From: Shouchella clausii
GTDB lineage: Bacteria > Bacillota > Bacilli > Bacillales > Bacillaceae_D
DNA length: 64,000 nt
NCBI RefSeq assembly: GCF_001598215.1
Contig: NZ_BCXJ01000005.1
Coordinates: forward strand, 434,001-498,000
Direction of reading: 5' to 3'
The notes beneath the pieces were generated by a model. That model saw only the letters and a program-made list of their open reading frames with translations, did no database searches and had not been told where the DNA came from. The position numbers and the translations under genes are program-made. This document shows, in pieces, positions 1 through 7,743 of this stretch (position 1 is the first letter of the stretch; every line of letters begins with the position of its first letter).

Positions 1-806
1 AATCCACCGAAAAGCGACGGAAATTCTGGTCCAAGTACATTGGCGACCAAGGCATAAGGGACCGTAAAAGCTAGGCCAGCAAACAGCGCAAACTTCCACA
101 CTTCCAGCCCAGCCCAAATGGAACGTTTCTCGCCAAAAAACAGCGTAAGCATCATTACCAATACCAACGGCAAAAACACACCGACAATCCCATGGAATAT
201 CGCCACTTGACCGCCGATAGAACGAATAAACTCATCGGTTGTCATCCCAAGTGCTGCTGCCTGTTCAACCACGTTTGGCGCTCCCGTGAGTCCCGAGTTC
301 ACCCCAATTAAAATCGGTGTACCGACAGCGCCAAATGAAACTGGTGTTGACTGGATAATGAGAGCTGAAAGCACTGCGGCCATCGCTGGAAAGCCAATGG
401 CGACAAGGAGCGGTGCAAGTATGGCGGCGGGAGTGCCGAAGCCCGAGGCCCCCTCAATAAATGAGCCGAACAGCCAACAAATTATAATGACTTGTATCCG
501 CCTATCAGGCGTAATAGCTGTAAATCCAGCACGAATCGTGTGGATTGCGCCGCTTTCTCGCAATGTGTTGAGCATTAATACAGCACCGAACACAATAAAT
601 AGCACTTCTAAAGCCGTAACGATCCCTTTTGCGCTCGCGGCCGCCACATAGTTATAAGGCACGCCCCAAAAGAAGATTGCCACTATTCCTGTCATTAGAA
701 AAGCAAGTGGCATAGCCCGCTTGGCCGGCCAATTCAAAAGAACAAGAAACAACAATACCGTTAAAATTGGCGTCAGCGCTATCATCGCAAGCCACCAAAA
801 TCCCAT
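1..806 (-). CDS. lutP: L-lactate permease (LctP/LutP family), C-terminus outside window
   Basis: Proton-linked L-lactate uptake carrier of the cytoplasmic membrane. The ATG at 806 follows a purine-rich AGGGGGAAAAGGA ribosome site, and the frame stays open to the left edge, so about 268 N-terminal residues are visible and the rest is missing. Hydrophobic helices alternate with the family stretches [14 protein letters not shown] and [17 protein letters not shown], which I recognise from LctP/LldP/LutP permeases. The upstream DNA holds a TCATC-A-GATGA palindrome and a cre-like site, matching lactate-responsive LutR control and carbon catabolite control as known for Bacillus lutP. Family call is firm; the lutP name (rather than lctP) rests on that operator. 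Confidence 0.9.
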   Translation of the reverse strand, partial: MGFWWLAMIALTPILTVLLFLVLLNWPAKRAMPLAFLMTGIVAIFFWGVPYNYVAAASAKGIVTALEVLFIVFGAVLMLNTLRESGAIHTIRAGFTAITPDRRIQVIIICWLFGSFIEGASGFGTPAAILAPLLVAIGFPAMAAVLSALIIQSTPVSFGAVGTPILIGVNSGLTGAPNVVEQAAALGMTTDEFIRSIGGQVAIFHGIVGVFLPLVLVMMLTLFFGEKRSIWAGLEVWKFALFAGLAFTVPYALVANVLGPEFPSLFGG

Positions 807-830
807 TCCTTTTCCCCCTCTAACATAATG

Positions 831-836
831 ATTATA
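831..836 (-). promoter_or_regulatory. -10 box of the lactate permease promoter
   Basis: Minus-strand TATAAT lies 25 bases upstream of the ATG at 806. No good -35 is seen at the right distance; the expected -35 and spacer are covered by the palindromes at 844-856 and 861-874, so transcription may depend on or be blocked by bound regulators. Confidence 0.5.
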
Positions 837-843
837 TCATACG

Positions 844-856
844 GTCATCAGATGAC
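844..856. promoter_or_regulatory. LutR-type operator (GTCATC-A-GATGAC)
   Basis: A perfect 13-base palindrome contains TCATC-N-GATGA, which I recall as the recognition sequence of the GntR-family lactate regulator LutR of Bacillus subtilis. It lies within the promoter spacer just upstream of the -10 at 831-836, the position expected for a repressor site. The link to LutR is inference from motif plus the lactate permease downstream. Confidence 0.6.
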
Positions 857-860
857 TATA

Positions 861-874
861 TGTAAGCACTTACA
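861..874. promoter_or_regulatory. cre-like catabolite site (TGTAAGCACTTACA)
   Basis: TGTAAGCACTTACA matches the CcpA consensus TGWAANCGNTNWCA except A for G in the central CG. It sits about 25-38 bases upstream of the -10 of the lactate permease gene, overlapping the -35 area, where CcpA would repress. Confidence 0.45.
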
Positions 875-1019
875 AATATAGCTTACTTTCATTAATCAGG
901 CAAGCCAATCTCGTACAATTTTTATGAAAAGGAGGTTTTGGCTTATCGCAAAATAGCTTATTTTTTGCTGTTCTTGTCCTTCCTTTTCCATTATACTAAA
1001 CCGAAAGGAAGTGAAGAAA

Positions 1020-1292
1020 ATGACAAACGACCAATTTAAGCAAGTTATGACTGCATTTCGGGAAGTTAACAGCCAATTGCGGGAAATCAAAGGAGATGTT
1101 GCCATATTAAAAGACGATGTATCTGTCTTAAAAAGCGATGTATCTGTCTTAAAAAAGGATATGGCTGAATATAAAGTCATAACTGCCCAATTACAAAAAC
1201 ATGCAGAACTTGCCTCTACTACGTTTGACTTTATTAAAGAAAAACTCATTAACCACGAACGCGACATTTATGCATTAAAACGCCGTTCATAA
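1020..1292 (+). CDS. small coiled-coil protein of unknown function
   Basis: A 90-residue soluble protein. ATG 1020 is preferred over GTG 1011 because the ribosome site AAGGAAGTG (1006-1014) ends six bases before it. Residues from about 22 to 50 repeat DVxxLKxDVSVLK, a heptad pattern expected to form a parallel coiled coil. At DNA level GATGTATCTGTCTTAAAAA occurs twice in direct tandem (21-base period), so the heptads arose by local duplication and could change copy number. No catalytic motif or membrane segment is visible. Flanked by convergent P450 and divergent lactate permease genes. Function not recognised. Confidence 0.7.
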   Translation: MTNDQFKQVMTAFREVNSQLREIKGDVAILKDDVSVLKSDVSVLKKDMAEYKVITAQLQKHAELASTTFDFIKEKLINHERDIYALKRRS

Positions 1293-1324
1293 CGCTTGCC
1301 AACCCCAAAATAAGCATGCTGAAG

Positions 1325-1349
1325 CAGGACACTGCTTGGCAGTGTCCTG
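1325..1349. terminator. hairpin at the end of the P450 gene
   Basis: CAGGACACTG-cttgg-CAGTGTCCTG is a perfect 10-base-pair stem between the convergent ends of the coiled-coil gene (1292) and the P450 gene (1351). Neither side has a strong T-run, so termination is inferred from position. Confidence 0.5.
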
Positions 1350-1350
1350 G

Positions 1351-2559
1351 TCAACCTGTTTCCACAGGCAAGTTTTCTAACCCTCTAATCACTAAGCTTT
1401 GCCGCCACGCTAATTCGTTTGGTTCCACGCCTAGACGTATGTTAGGACATTCTTCTATAAGAATACGAATCGCCGATTCTGCTTCCAATCGTGCAAGCGG
1501 AGCGCCTAAACAATAATGGATTCCTGTCCCAAATGACAAATGGGGGCTTTTTTCTCTTGTTATGTCCAGCTTATCGGGATTTTCAACTAGCGCTTCATCA
1601 TGATTGGCAGAAGCGAGCGACACAATTACGAAGTCTCCCTTTTTTATCTCTTTGCCCATAAACGAAAATGACTCACGAGCCCACCGGTCTGTGCTAAATT
1701 CAACGGGACTGTTATAACGAAGCAACTCCTCAATCGCTTGAGGGATCAATTGATAGTCGTTTTTTAACAACGCCAACTGGTTTGGATGCATAAGCAATGC
1801 CAACATCCCATTTGCAATCAAATTAACGGTTGTCTCATGGCCAGCAACAATGAGCAGCATCACGACGCCATAAAGTTCATTTGTCGTTAACCGGTCACCA
1901 TCTTCTTCGGCGCGGATTAAATCAGATAAGAGGTCCTCTCGCGGGTCTTGGCGACGAGCATTGATTAATGCTTGCAAGTAAGCAATAAAGTCGTCCATGC
2001 CCTTCTGTACTGTATGGGCCTCCCCGTACCCCTCGCTATCAAGATCAACGATTAACTTTGACCAATATTGAAATTTATCGCGGTCAGAATCGGGGATACC
2101 GAGAAGCTCGCAAATGACGATAATCGGGATTGGAAAAGCATATTCTTCTATAAGATCAAATCGCTTTTTGTGCTTAATCTGGCGCGCTTGTTCCATCGCA
2201 ATATCATCGATTCTGCCTTTTAGCCTAGCAATCCGCTTTGGGGTAAACCCTTTTTGAATAAGGCCCCTAAGCCGCTTATGGTCTGGAGGATCAACAAACA
2301 ACATGCTCTTGCTTATCGGCAGCATTTGTTCGTCCAGCGCTTCATCCGGAAAAACAGTACGTGCATCCTTAATAAAACGCTCGTCTTTTAACACGGCTTC
2401 CGCGACATCGTAATGGAAAGCCATCCAAGCTGGAATTCCATAAGGCAACATGACTTTCGCAAATCCCGTTTGTTTACGAATATCTTTGTAATACATATAA
2501 GGATGCTGGTGAAACGGATCAGAGAAAAGATCGATTGGCTCACTTGTGATTGGCTTCAA
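1351..2559 (-). CDS. cytochrome P450 (CYP107-like)
   Basis: Soluble bacterial monooxygenase of 402 residues, the normal length for this class. The start is TTG 2559, with AAAGGAAG about nine bases upstream. Visible motifs are the I-helix oxygen-binding AGHETT (around residue 240), the K-helix EELLR with its ExxR pair, and the heme loop FGTGIHYCLGAPLARLE, in which Cys350 would be the iron ligand. Overall similarity is to the CYP107 group of Bacillus (BioI, PksS, CypA), enzymes that hydroxylate fatty acids or polyketides with an external ferredoxin or flavodoxin. No redox partner gene lies next to it, so electrons must come from elsewhere. Substrate unknown. Confidence 0.9.
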   Translation of the reverse strand: MKPITSEPIDLFSDPFHQHPYMYYKDIRKQTGFAKVMLPYGIPAWMAFHYDVAEAVLKDERFIKDARTVFPDEALDEQMLPISKSMLFVDPPDHKRLRGLIQKGFTPKRIARLKGRIDDIAMEQARQIKHKKRFDLIEEYAFPIPIIVICELLGIPDSDRDKFQYWSKLIVDLDSEGYGEAHTVQKGMDDFIAYLQALINARRQDPREDLLSDLIRAEEDGDRLTTNELYGVVMLLIVAGHETTVNLIANGMLALLMHPNQLALLKNDYQLIPQAIEELLRYNSPVEFSTDRWARESFSFMGKEIKKGDFVIVSLASANHDEALVENPDKLDITREKSPHLSFGTGIHYCLGAPLARLEAESAIRILIEECPNIRLGVEPNELAWRQSLVIRGLENLPVETG

Positions 2560-2644
2560 TTTTATCTTCCTTTCAAACGCGTCATCCCCTCTTCTATTCG
2601 TTCCTCCTCAACCAAACTCCTTTATACGGCAACCGCTTTCATGA

Positions 2645-4177
2645 TTAAGGCATATAAATAGGCGCATTCGGGCCTAGCGGAAGGCCAGTAAAAATCCAAA
2701 CGACTATTAATACAGACCATGAGATTAAAAACCAAATCGAAAATGGCAGCATGACCGAAACCAGTGTACCAATTCCCATATTTTTATCGTATTTTTGGGC
2801 AAAAGCAATGACAATGGCGAAATAGGTCATCAACGGCGTAATGATATTGGTGGCCGAGTCCGCGACGCGATAAGTCGCTTGCGCCAACTCAGGCGAATAG
2901 CCAATTTGCATCATAATCGGTACAAATACTGGCGCCATCATTGCCCATTTTGCAGAAGCGCTGCCAACAAATAAATTAATGAAGGCAGTGATTATAATAA
3001 AGCCAATAACGACTGGAATGCCGTCTAAATTCAAGGAAGTAAGGAATTCCCCGCCTAAAATCCCTAAAAATAAACCTAAATTCGATTCAGAAAAGTAAGC
3101 GACAAATTGGCCCGCTGTAAAAGCGAGGACGATAAACATGCCCATCGATGCCATCGTGTCCGTCATTTGCTTTGCTACATCTTTATCGCTTTTAATGTTT
3201 TTCGTTACAATTCCGTAAACGAGCCCCGGTATGAGGAAGAGCAACAAAATAATAACGACGAGAGAGTCCATAAACGGCGAAACGACAATAGGTTGGTCGC
3301 CTGTGCCCCGCATCGGCCCCCATTCTGGAACAATAAGCAAGCTGATTAAGGCAGCAGAAATGGCGAGAGCGATGCCAGCATAAAGCATGCCTTTTTTCTC
3401 GATTGGTTTTAAACGTTCCAAATCGCCTGTATAGTCCCCTTTATAAGTGCCTAACCGAGGCTCCACAATTTTTTCAGAAACGATCGTACCGACAATCGTA
3501 ATCAAAATCGTTGATACAATAATAAACCAGTAATTCATTGCGTTATTCATTTGTTCAGCGTACGCTGGGTCTATTGTTGCAGCTGCTTGCATCGTTAATT
3601 CACCGAGCATTGGGTCAGTGGCCGATAATAGCAAGTTTGCGCTAAACCCGCCCGAAACACCGGCAAATGCAGTAGCAAGTCCTGCTAGTGGATGTCTACC
3701 AAGTGCTGCGTAAATGACAGCGCCTAAAGGAGGCAGCACTACATAGCCAGCATCTGAAGCAACGCTTGACATCACTGCCGCAAAAACGAGCCCTGCCGTA
3801 ATGAGGCGGTTTGGAACAGAGAGCACAAAACCTCTTAACCCAGCGCTAATTAAACCGCTGCGTTCGCAAATTCCAATACCGAGCATGGTTGCGAGCACCA
3901 CGCCTAAAGGGGCGAAGCCTATAAAGTTATCAACCATGCTTGTGAATATATAGGAAATGCCCTCACCGCTTAACAAATTTTTGACGGCAATCGTTTCTCC
4001 AGGATTAGCTGGATCCTCGACTGAAATGCCAAAGCTTGCAACAATGCTAGATACGATCACGACAAGGACAGCAAGAATCGCAAATAGCGTCACTGGATGT
4101 GGCAATTTATTGCCCGTTTTTTCAATGGTATCAAGAAAGCGTTGAAACATTCCCTTTTTCCTTTCTACCATGGACAT
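2645..4177 (-). CDS. AbgT family transporter
   Basis: Integral membrane protein of 510 residues, the same length as Escherichia coli AbgT. The AbgT family imports p-aminobenzoyl-glutamate or, in MtrF and YdaH, exports folate-related sulfonamides. About a dozen hydrophobic helices are visible, with the family stretches SSVASDAGYVVLPPLGA, GGFSANLLL and RVADSATNIITPLMTYFA, the last being the second hairpin/substrate region. ATG 4177 is chosen because AAAGGA stands seven bases upstream; the frame is open further but that extension crosses the htpG terminator and is not coding. It is transcribed separately from htpG, because a terminator lies between them. Whether it imports or exports cannot be read from sequence. 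Confidence 0.88.
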   Translation of the reverse strand: MSMVERKKGMFQRFLDTIEKTGNKLPHPVTLFAILAVLVVIVSSIVASFGISVEDPANPGETIAVKNLLSGEGISYIFTSMVDNFIGFAPLGVVLATMLGIGICERSGLISAGLRGFVLSVPNRLITAGLVFAAVMSSVASDAGYVVLPPLGAVIYAALGRHPLAGLATAFAGVSGGFSANLLLSATDPMLGELTMQAAATIDPAYAEQMNNAMNYWFIIVSTILITIVGTIVSEKIVEPRLGTYKGDYTGDLERLKPIEKKGMLYAGIALAISAALISLLIVPEWGPMRGTGDQPIVVSPFMDSLVVIILLLFLIPGLVYGIVTKNIKSDKDVAKQMTDTMASMGMFIVLAFTAGQFVAYFSESNLGLFLGILGGEFLTSLNLDGIPVVIGFIIITAFINLFVGSASAKWAMMAPVFVPIMMQIGYSPELAQATYRVADSATNIITPLMTYFAIVIAFAQKYDKNMGIGTLVSVMLPFSIWFLISWSVLIVVWIFTGLPLGPNAPIYMP

Positions 4178-4335
4178 TTGATCATCCTTTCTTTTAAAAT
4201 ATGACTTCCCACGATATAGGGTAAACAGGTCACTTTCTAGATGCAAGCCTACTGAAAAAAGTCCCAATTGTAAATCTTTTTCTACCAAACGATCGCTGTG
4301 CAACGCCCAATTTATAGAGCGATCTCGCCTCTTTT

Positions 4336-4366
4336 GAAATAAGCCTGCCGCATGGTCGGCAGGCTT
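4336..4366 (-). terminator. htpG terminator
   Basis: On the minus strand AAGCCTGCCG-accatg-CGGCAGGCTT is followed by ATTTC, 17 bases past the htpG stop codon. The stem is perfect and GC-rich. Confidence 0.75.
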
Positions 4367-4382
4367 TTCGAAATTATGGATG

Positions 4383-6260
4383 TTAAACCATGACTTTGCA
4401 CATGTTTTGTGAGAATTCGACTGGATCTTCAAGAGGCAGCCCTTCAATAAGGAGCGCTTGGTTGTATAGCAAGTTGGTATATAGCTTTAATTTGTCTTCG
4501 TCTTCTTCATATGCTTGTTTCAAGGAATGAAAGACATCATGGTTTGGGTTGATTTCCAATACTTTTTCGGCTTTTACATTTTGGTTGTCTGGCATTGCTT
4601 GTAAAACTTTTTCCATTTCTAACGTAATCTCGCCATCTGCAGCCAAAAAGACAGGATGGCTTTTTAAACGTTTGGACGTACGCACATCTTTTACTTTTCC
4701 ATCTAAAATGCTTTTCATTTTCTCAAATAGTTTTTTGTTCTCTTCGCTGTTCGTCTCATCCTCTTGCTTTTCATCTGCTTCAATATCCAAATCAGCGCTA
4801 GAGACAGACATAAATTCTTTTTCATCATAAGAACGAAGCATTTTGATCGCGAATTCGTCTACATCTTCAGTGAAGTAGAGAATTTCATAGCCTTGGTCAG
4901 CTACCATTTCCGTCTGCGGCAGTTTGGCAATTCGTTCGTTCGACTCGCCTGTGGCGTAATAAATGTACTTTTGTCCTTCTTTCATCCGCGATACATAATC
5001 GCTTAACGACACCAGTTTTTTCTCCGTAGAAGAATAGAAAAGCAACAAGTCTTGCAAGTCTTCTTTATTGGCACCAAAGTCATTGTACACACCAAATTTT
5101 AATTGGCGCCCGAACGCTTTATAAAACTTCTCATATTTGTCCGGCTCTTTCTTCAGCATTGTTTTCAGCTGGCTCTTGATTTTTGACTTAATATTTTTAG
5201 CGATCAGCTTTAGTTGCCGGTCATGCTGGAGCATTTCCCTAGAAATATTGAGTGAAAGGTCTTCTGAATCGACCATCCCTTTCACAAAACTGAAGTAGTC
5301 TGGAAGAAGTTCTGCGCACTTTTCCATAATCAACACACCGTTGGCATAAAGCTCTAAACCTTTTTCATACTCTTTGGAGTAATAATCAAACGGCGTATGC
5401 TCTGGGATAAATAAAATTGCGTTGTAGCGGATGGCGCCATCTACTGATACATGAATATGTTCAAGGGGCTTATCAAATCCGTAACGCTTGTCCTGATAAA
5501 ACTGTTCATAATCGCTGTCTTTTAGCTCACTTTTGTTTTTGCGCCAAATCGGCACCATGCTGTTAATCGTTTGTTCTTCCTGGTACTCTGCATATTCGTC
5601 TTCATTGTCTTCTTTTGGTTTGCTTACTGTTACATTCATTTTGATTGGATAGCGGATAAAATCAGAGTACTTTTTAATAATTGCTTTTATACGGTACTCC
5701 TCTAAGTATTCATCATAGGATTCTTCATCCGTATTTTCTTTTATGTGGAGTGTGATGACCGTGCCAACATCTTCTTTTTCAGCCGGTTCAATCGTATACC
5801 CATCCGTTCCATCCGATTCCCATTTATAAGCTTGGTCGCTGTCAATGGATCGGGTAATGACAGTCACGTTATCAGCGACCATAAAGGCAGCGTAAAAACC
5901 AACGCCAAATTGGCCAATAATGTCATGGCCGTCTTTGATTTCCGTTTCTTTCTTGAAAGCGAGTGAACCACTTTTGGCAATCGTACCTAAATTGGCTTCG
6001 AGCTCTTCTTTTGTCATGCCAATCCCTGTATCTTTAATTATAAGCTTCCGGTTATCTTTATCCGCTTCTACATAAATCGCATAGCGGTCTTTTTCAAATG
6101 AAAGCGAGTCATCCGTTAACGAGCGATAATACATTTTGTCAATTGCATCACTTGCATTTGAGATCAGTTCGCGCAGAAAAATCTCCTTCTGCGAGTAAAT
6201 GGAATTGACCATCATTTCTAACAAACGCTTTGATTCAGCTTGAAATTGCTTCTTTTCCAT
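4383..6260 (-). CDS. htpG: molecular chaperone HtpG (Hsp90 family)
   Basis: ATP-dependent cytosolic Hsp90 chaperone of 625 residues (Bacillus HtpG is about 626). The GHKL ATPase domain shows ELISNASDA (31-39, with the Mg/ATP-coordinating Asn35), DTGIGM (77-82), GTIAKSG (92-98) and the lid-side [13 protein letters not shown] (116-128). The middle domain contains the catalytic-loop region around [10 protein letters not shown], and the C-terminal dimerisation region is complete. ATG 6260 is used because AAGGGAG precedes it; an in-frame ATG at 6281 has no ribosome site. A perfect CIRCE operator lies in the 5' leader, so HrcA control is expected, unlike Bacillus subtilis where htpG is a class III heat-shock gene outside HrcA control. 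Confidence 0.97.
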   Translation of the reverse strand: MEKKQFQAESKRLLEMMVNSIYSQKEIFLRELISNASDAIDKMYYRSLTDDSLSFEKDRYAIYVEADKDNRKLIIKDTGIGMTKEELEANLGTIAKSGSLAFKKETEIKDGHDIIGQFGVGFYAAFMVADNVTVITRSIDSDQAYKWESDGTDGYTIEPAEKEDVGTVITLHIKENTDEESYDEYLEEYRIKAIIKKYSDFIRYPIKMNVTVSKPKEDNEDEYAEYQEEQTINSMVPIWRKNKSELKDSDYEQFYQDKRYGFDKPLEHIHVSVDGAIRYNAILFIPEHTPFDYYSKEYEKGLELYANGVLIMEKCAELLPDYFSFVKGMVDSEDLSLNISREMLQHDRQLKLIAKNIKSKIKSQLKTMLKKEPDKYEKFYKAFGRQLKFGVYNDFGANKEDLQDLLLFYSSTEKKLVSLSDYVSRMKEGQKYIYYATGESNERIAKLPQTEMVADQGYEILYFTEDVDEFAIKMLRSYDEKEFMSVSSADLDIEADEKQEDETNSEENKKLFEKMKSILDGKVKDVRTSKRLKSHPVFLAADGEITLEMEKVLQAMPDNQNVKAEKVLEINPNHDVFHSLKQAYEEDEDKLKLYTNLLYNQALLIEGLPLEDPVEFSQNMCKVMV

Positions 6261-6296
6261 TAAAAGAGCGCTCCCTTCCATCCAATCACGAATCTT

Positions 6297-6323
6297 TTAG
6301 CACTCATTTGTTTAGAGTGCTAA
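6297..6323. promoter_or_regulatory. CIRCE element (HrcA operator) upstream of htpG
   Basis: TTAGCACTC-N9-GAGTGCTAA is a perfect match to the CIRCE consensus. It begins just downstream of the -10 box of the htpG promoter and ends 37 bases before the start codon, exactly the geometry seen at groESL and hrcA-grpE-dnaK-dnaJ operons. Confidence 0.95.
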
Positions 6324-6330
6324 CAATTCT

Positions 6331-6358
6331 ATTTTACTAAAATTCACTTCTGCGTCAA
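6331..6358 (-). promoter_or_regulatory. sigma-A promoter of htpG
   Basis: Minus-strand TTGACG (6353-6358) and TAAAAT (6331-6336) are separated by 16 bases. The predicted start point falls at the edge of the CIRCE element. Confidence 0.75.
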
Positions 6359-6363
6359 TTCTT

Positions 6364-6921
6364 TTATGCGTTTAGACGTTTTTGCAGTTCTTTTGTGGAA
6401 GACACATCCGCTTTCAAAACCGTAGTGAAATGGTTTAATGAAGCGTCGTACTCCTCTTTTGTAAAGCAGGCAAAACCATCTTTCGGGATAAGCAGCTGAT
6501 AGTCGCGCATATAGGCATCATTGGCCGTAAACTCGACGCACATGTTGCCAACTACTCCTGTCAAAATAAGCGTCTGAATGTTAAGCTCCCTTAAAAGCAT
6601 ATCTAAAGGAGAAGCGAAAAACCCCGAAAATTGGGGTTTTAACACCGAATAGTCCTCTTCATCAGGAGCAAGCAGTTTCGCAATGGGTGCTCCTGGCAAA
6701 CCATTGTTAACAATATGATTGTAGACTTGAGTAAATTCCGATTGCCAATCGCCATAATTGTCGTTGACATAAATGACTGGCCATTCTTTGTCGCGTAGTA
6801 TTGCCTTTAAGTTGGCAATCGCGTTCGCGCAGTTCCTTGCATCTGGCAATAGCTTATCGGCACCGTCAAAATCAAACGGATTAATCATATCAATAATGAG
6901 AAGCGCGCAACGTTCCTTCAT
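6364..6921 (-). CDS. isochorismatase-family cysteine hydrolase
   Basis: Cytosolic hydrolase of 185 residues in the isochorismatase/nicotinamidase fold. The likely catalytic triad is visible: Asp11 in LLIIDM, Lys95 in LKPQFSGF and Cys128 in TGVVGNMCVE, where the VV pair carries the usual cis-peptide. The family cleaves amide or vinyl-ether bonds (nicotinamide, ureidoacrylate, isochorismate, N-carbamoyl compounds); the substrate here is not evident. It lacks the extra metal-site histidines typical of PncA, so I prefer a YrdC/YwoC-like general hydrolase. It stands alone: htpG downstream has its own promoter starting only nine bases after this stop codon. Confidence 0.85.
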   Translation of the reverse strand: MKERCALLIIDMINPFDFDGADKLLPDARNCANAIANLKAILRDKEWPVIYVNDNYGDWQSEFTQVYNHIVNNGLPGAPIAKLLAPDEEDYSVLKPQFSGFFASPLDMLLRELNIQTLILTGVVGNMCVEFTANDAYMRDYQLLIPKDGFACFTKEEYDASLNHFTTVLKADVSSTKELQKRLNA

Positions 6922-6957
6922 GTTAGACCTGTCCCTTCGTATGAATTAAAGCAAGCA

Positions 6958-7428
6958 TTAAGACAAATACCCTTTTCGCCATGAAACCATATAAACAGAT
7001 GCCTGCAAAAGTGGGCCTGCCATAACAAGAATGATTGGCAAGTACGGCAGTTGCGTCTGCACCAATGGATAAACAACAAGTAAGGCCGCTAGGATGGGAT
7101 AGATAATATACATGCTTAAATAAGCAGTACGGCAAGCATTAGCAGTGATTTCTTTCTCCCGCTCATCACGCTCCGAAAATTCTGGAGGCAACAACAGCGC
7201 TTTTTGGAACGTGACGCCTTTTTTCTTCTTTAAATAGGCGCTCACAATTCCGTAAATGATCGCGCCAATAATTAAAATAGTCATCGGAAGTATATTGAAT
7301 GACATTTGCCATGTACCTGTTGCCGTCTCAATCTCCTCAAAGCCACGGAAATATTCAACGAGCTGCCATGTAAACAACCCGACCGTAGCCACTAAACTAA
7401 CGATCGCAAACCACCATTTCAAATTCAA
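6958..7428 (-). CDS. membrane protein paired with an XRE regulator
   Basis: A 156-residue integral membrane protein with four hydrophobic segments (about residues 6-26, 44-66, 105-125, 128-148). The loop between segments 2 and 3 holds the acidic/basic motif FSERDEREKEITANACR, typical of small membrane partners of XRE regulators in Firmicutes. The start is TTG 7428, directly abutting the TGA of the regulator gene, with GAGGAG lying inside the upstream coding end, so translation is coupled. Such pairs are commonly regulator plus membrane sensor or effector, but no biochemical function is established here. Confidence 0.75.
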   Translation of the reverse strand: MNLKWWFAIVSLVATVGLFTWQLVEYFRGFEEIETATGTWQMSFNILPMTILIIGAIIYGIVSAYLKKKKGVTFQKALLLPPEFSERDEREKEITANACRTAYLSMYIIYPILAALLVVYPLVQTQLPYLPIILVMAGPLLQASVYMVSWRKGYLS

Positions 7429-7635
7429 TCACTCCTCTTCTGTTAAGAAAAACACATCTTCTACAGGTAATTCAAATTGCTTTGCTATTTGTAGGGCAAG
7501 CAATAATGAAGGCGAATACCGCCCTTTTTCCAGGGCAACAATCGTTTGCCTTGTCACACCTACTGCCTCGGCTAGTTCACCTTGTGTCATTCGTTTTTCA
7601 GCACGCAATACTTTTACCCTGTTTTCAATCTCCAT
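7429..7635 (-). CDS. small XRE-family transcriptional regulator
   Basis: A 68-residue protein consisting almost entirely of one Cro/CI-type helix-turn-helix ([36 protein letters not shown], given here as a description of residues about 17-50; key residues Q18, T29-R-Q and the E-x-G-R turn). No ligand or oligomerisation domain is present, so it probably binds as a dimer to short direct or inverted repeats. ATG 7635 follows AAGGTGG. It is the first gene of a two-gene operon with the membrane protein immediately downstream; repeats in its own promoter suggest autoregulation. Confidence 0.88.
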   Translation of the reverse strand: MEIENRVKVLRAEKRMTQGELAEAVGVTRQTIVALEKGRYSPSLLLALQIAKQFELPVEDVFFLTEEE

Positions 7636-7665
7636 AGTCCACCTTCTTGAATCATTTCTGGCTTC

Positions 7666-7696
7666 ATTGTATAGTACATTTTACTTTTTGTCTAGT
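7666..7696 (-). promoter_or_regulatory. promoter of the XRE/membrane operon with repeated ACTAkACA
   Basis: Minus-strand TAGACA (7689-7694) and TACAAT (7666-7671) are 17 bases apart. The octamers ACTAGACA and ACTATACA, direct repeats differing in one base, overlap the -35 and -10 respectively and are candidate operators for the XRE protein. Confidence 0.55.
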
Positions 7697-7715
7697 TCAC
7701 TTTACAATTAGATCT

Positions 7716-7743
7716 AAAAAAATACGGACGCGGTTACGTCCGT
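7716..7743 (-). terminator. terminator of the 5'-nucleotidase gene
   Basis: ACGGACG-loop-CGTCCGT followed by ATTTTTTT on the minus strand. The 5' arm of the stem is formed by the last codons of the gene, so the stop codon lies in the loop. Confidence 0.85.

Noticed and set aside
1011-1019. GTG 1011 as start of the coiled-coil protein
   Set aside because: It lies inside the ribosome site; ATG 1020 has correct spacing.
2413-2661. Short plus-strand reading frame over the P450 start
   Set aside because: No ribosome site and it is the complement of a clear P450 gene.
4178-4447. N-terminal extension of the AbgT protein
   Set aside because: It crosses the htpG terminator, has non-family sequence and no ribosome site.
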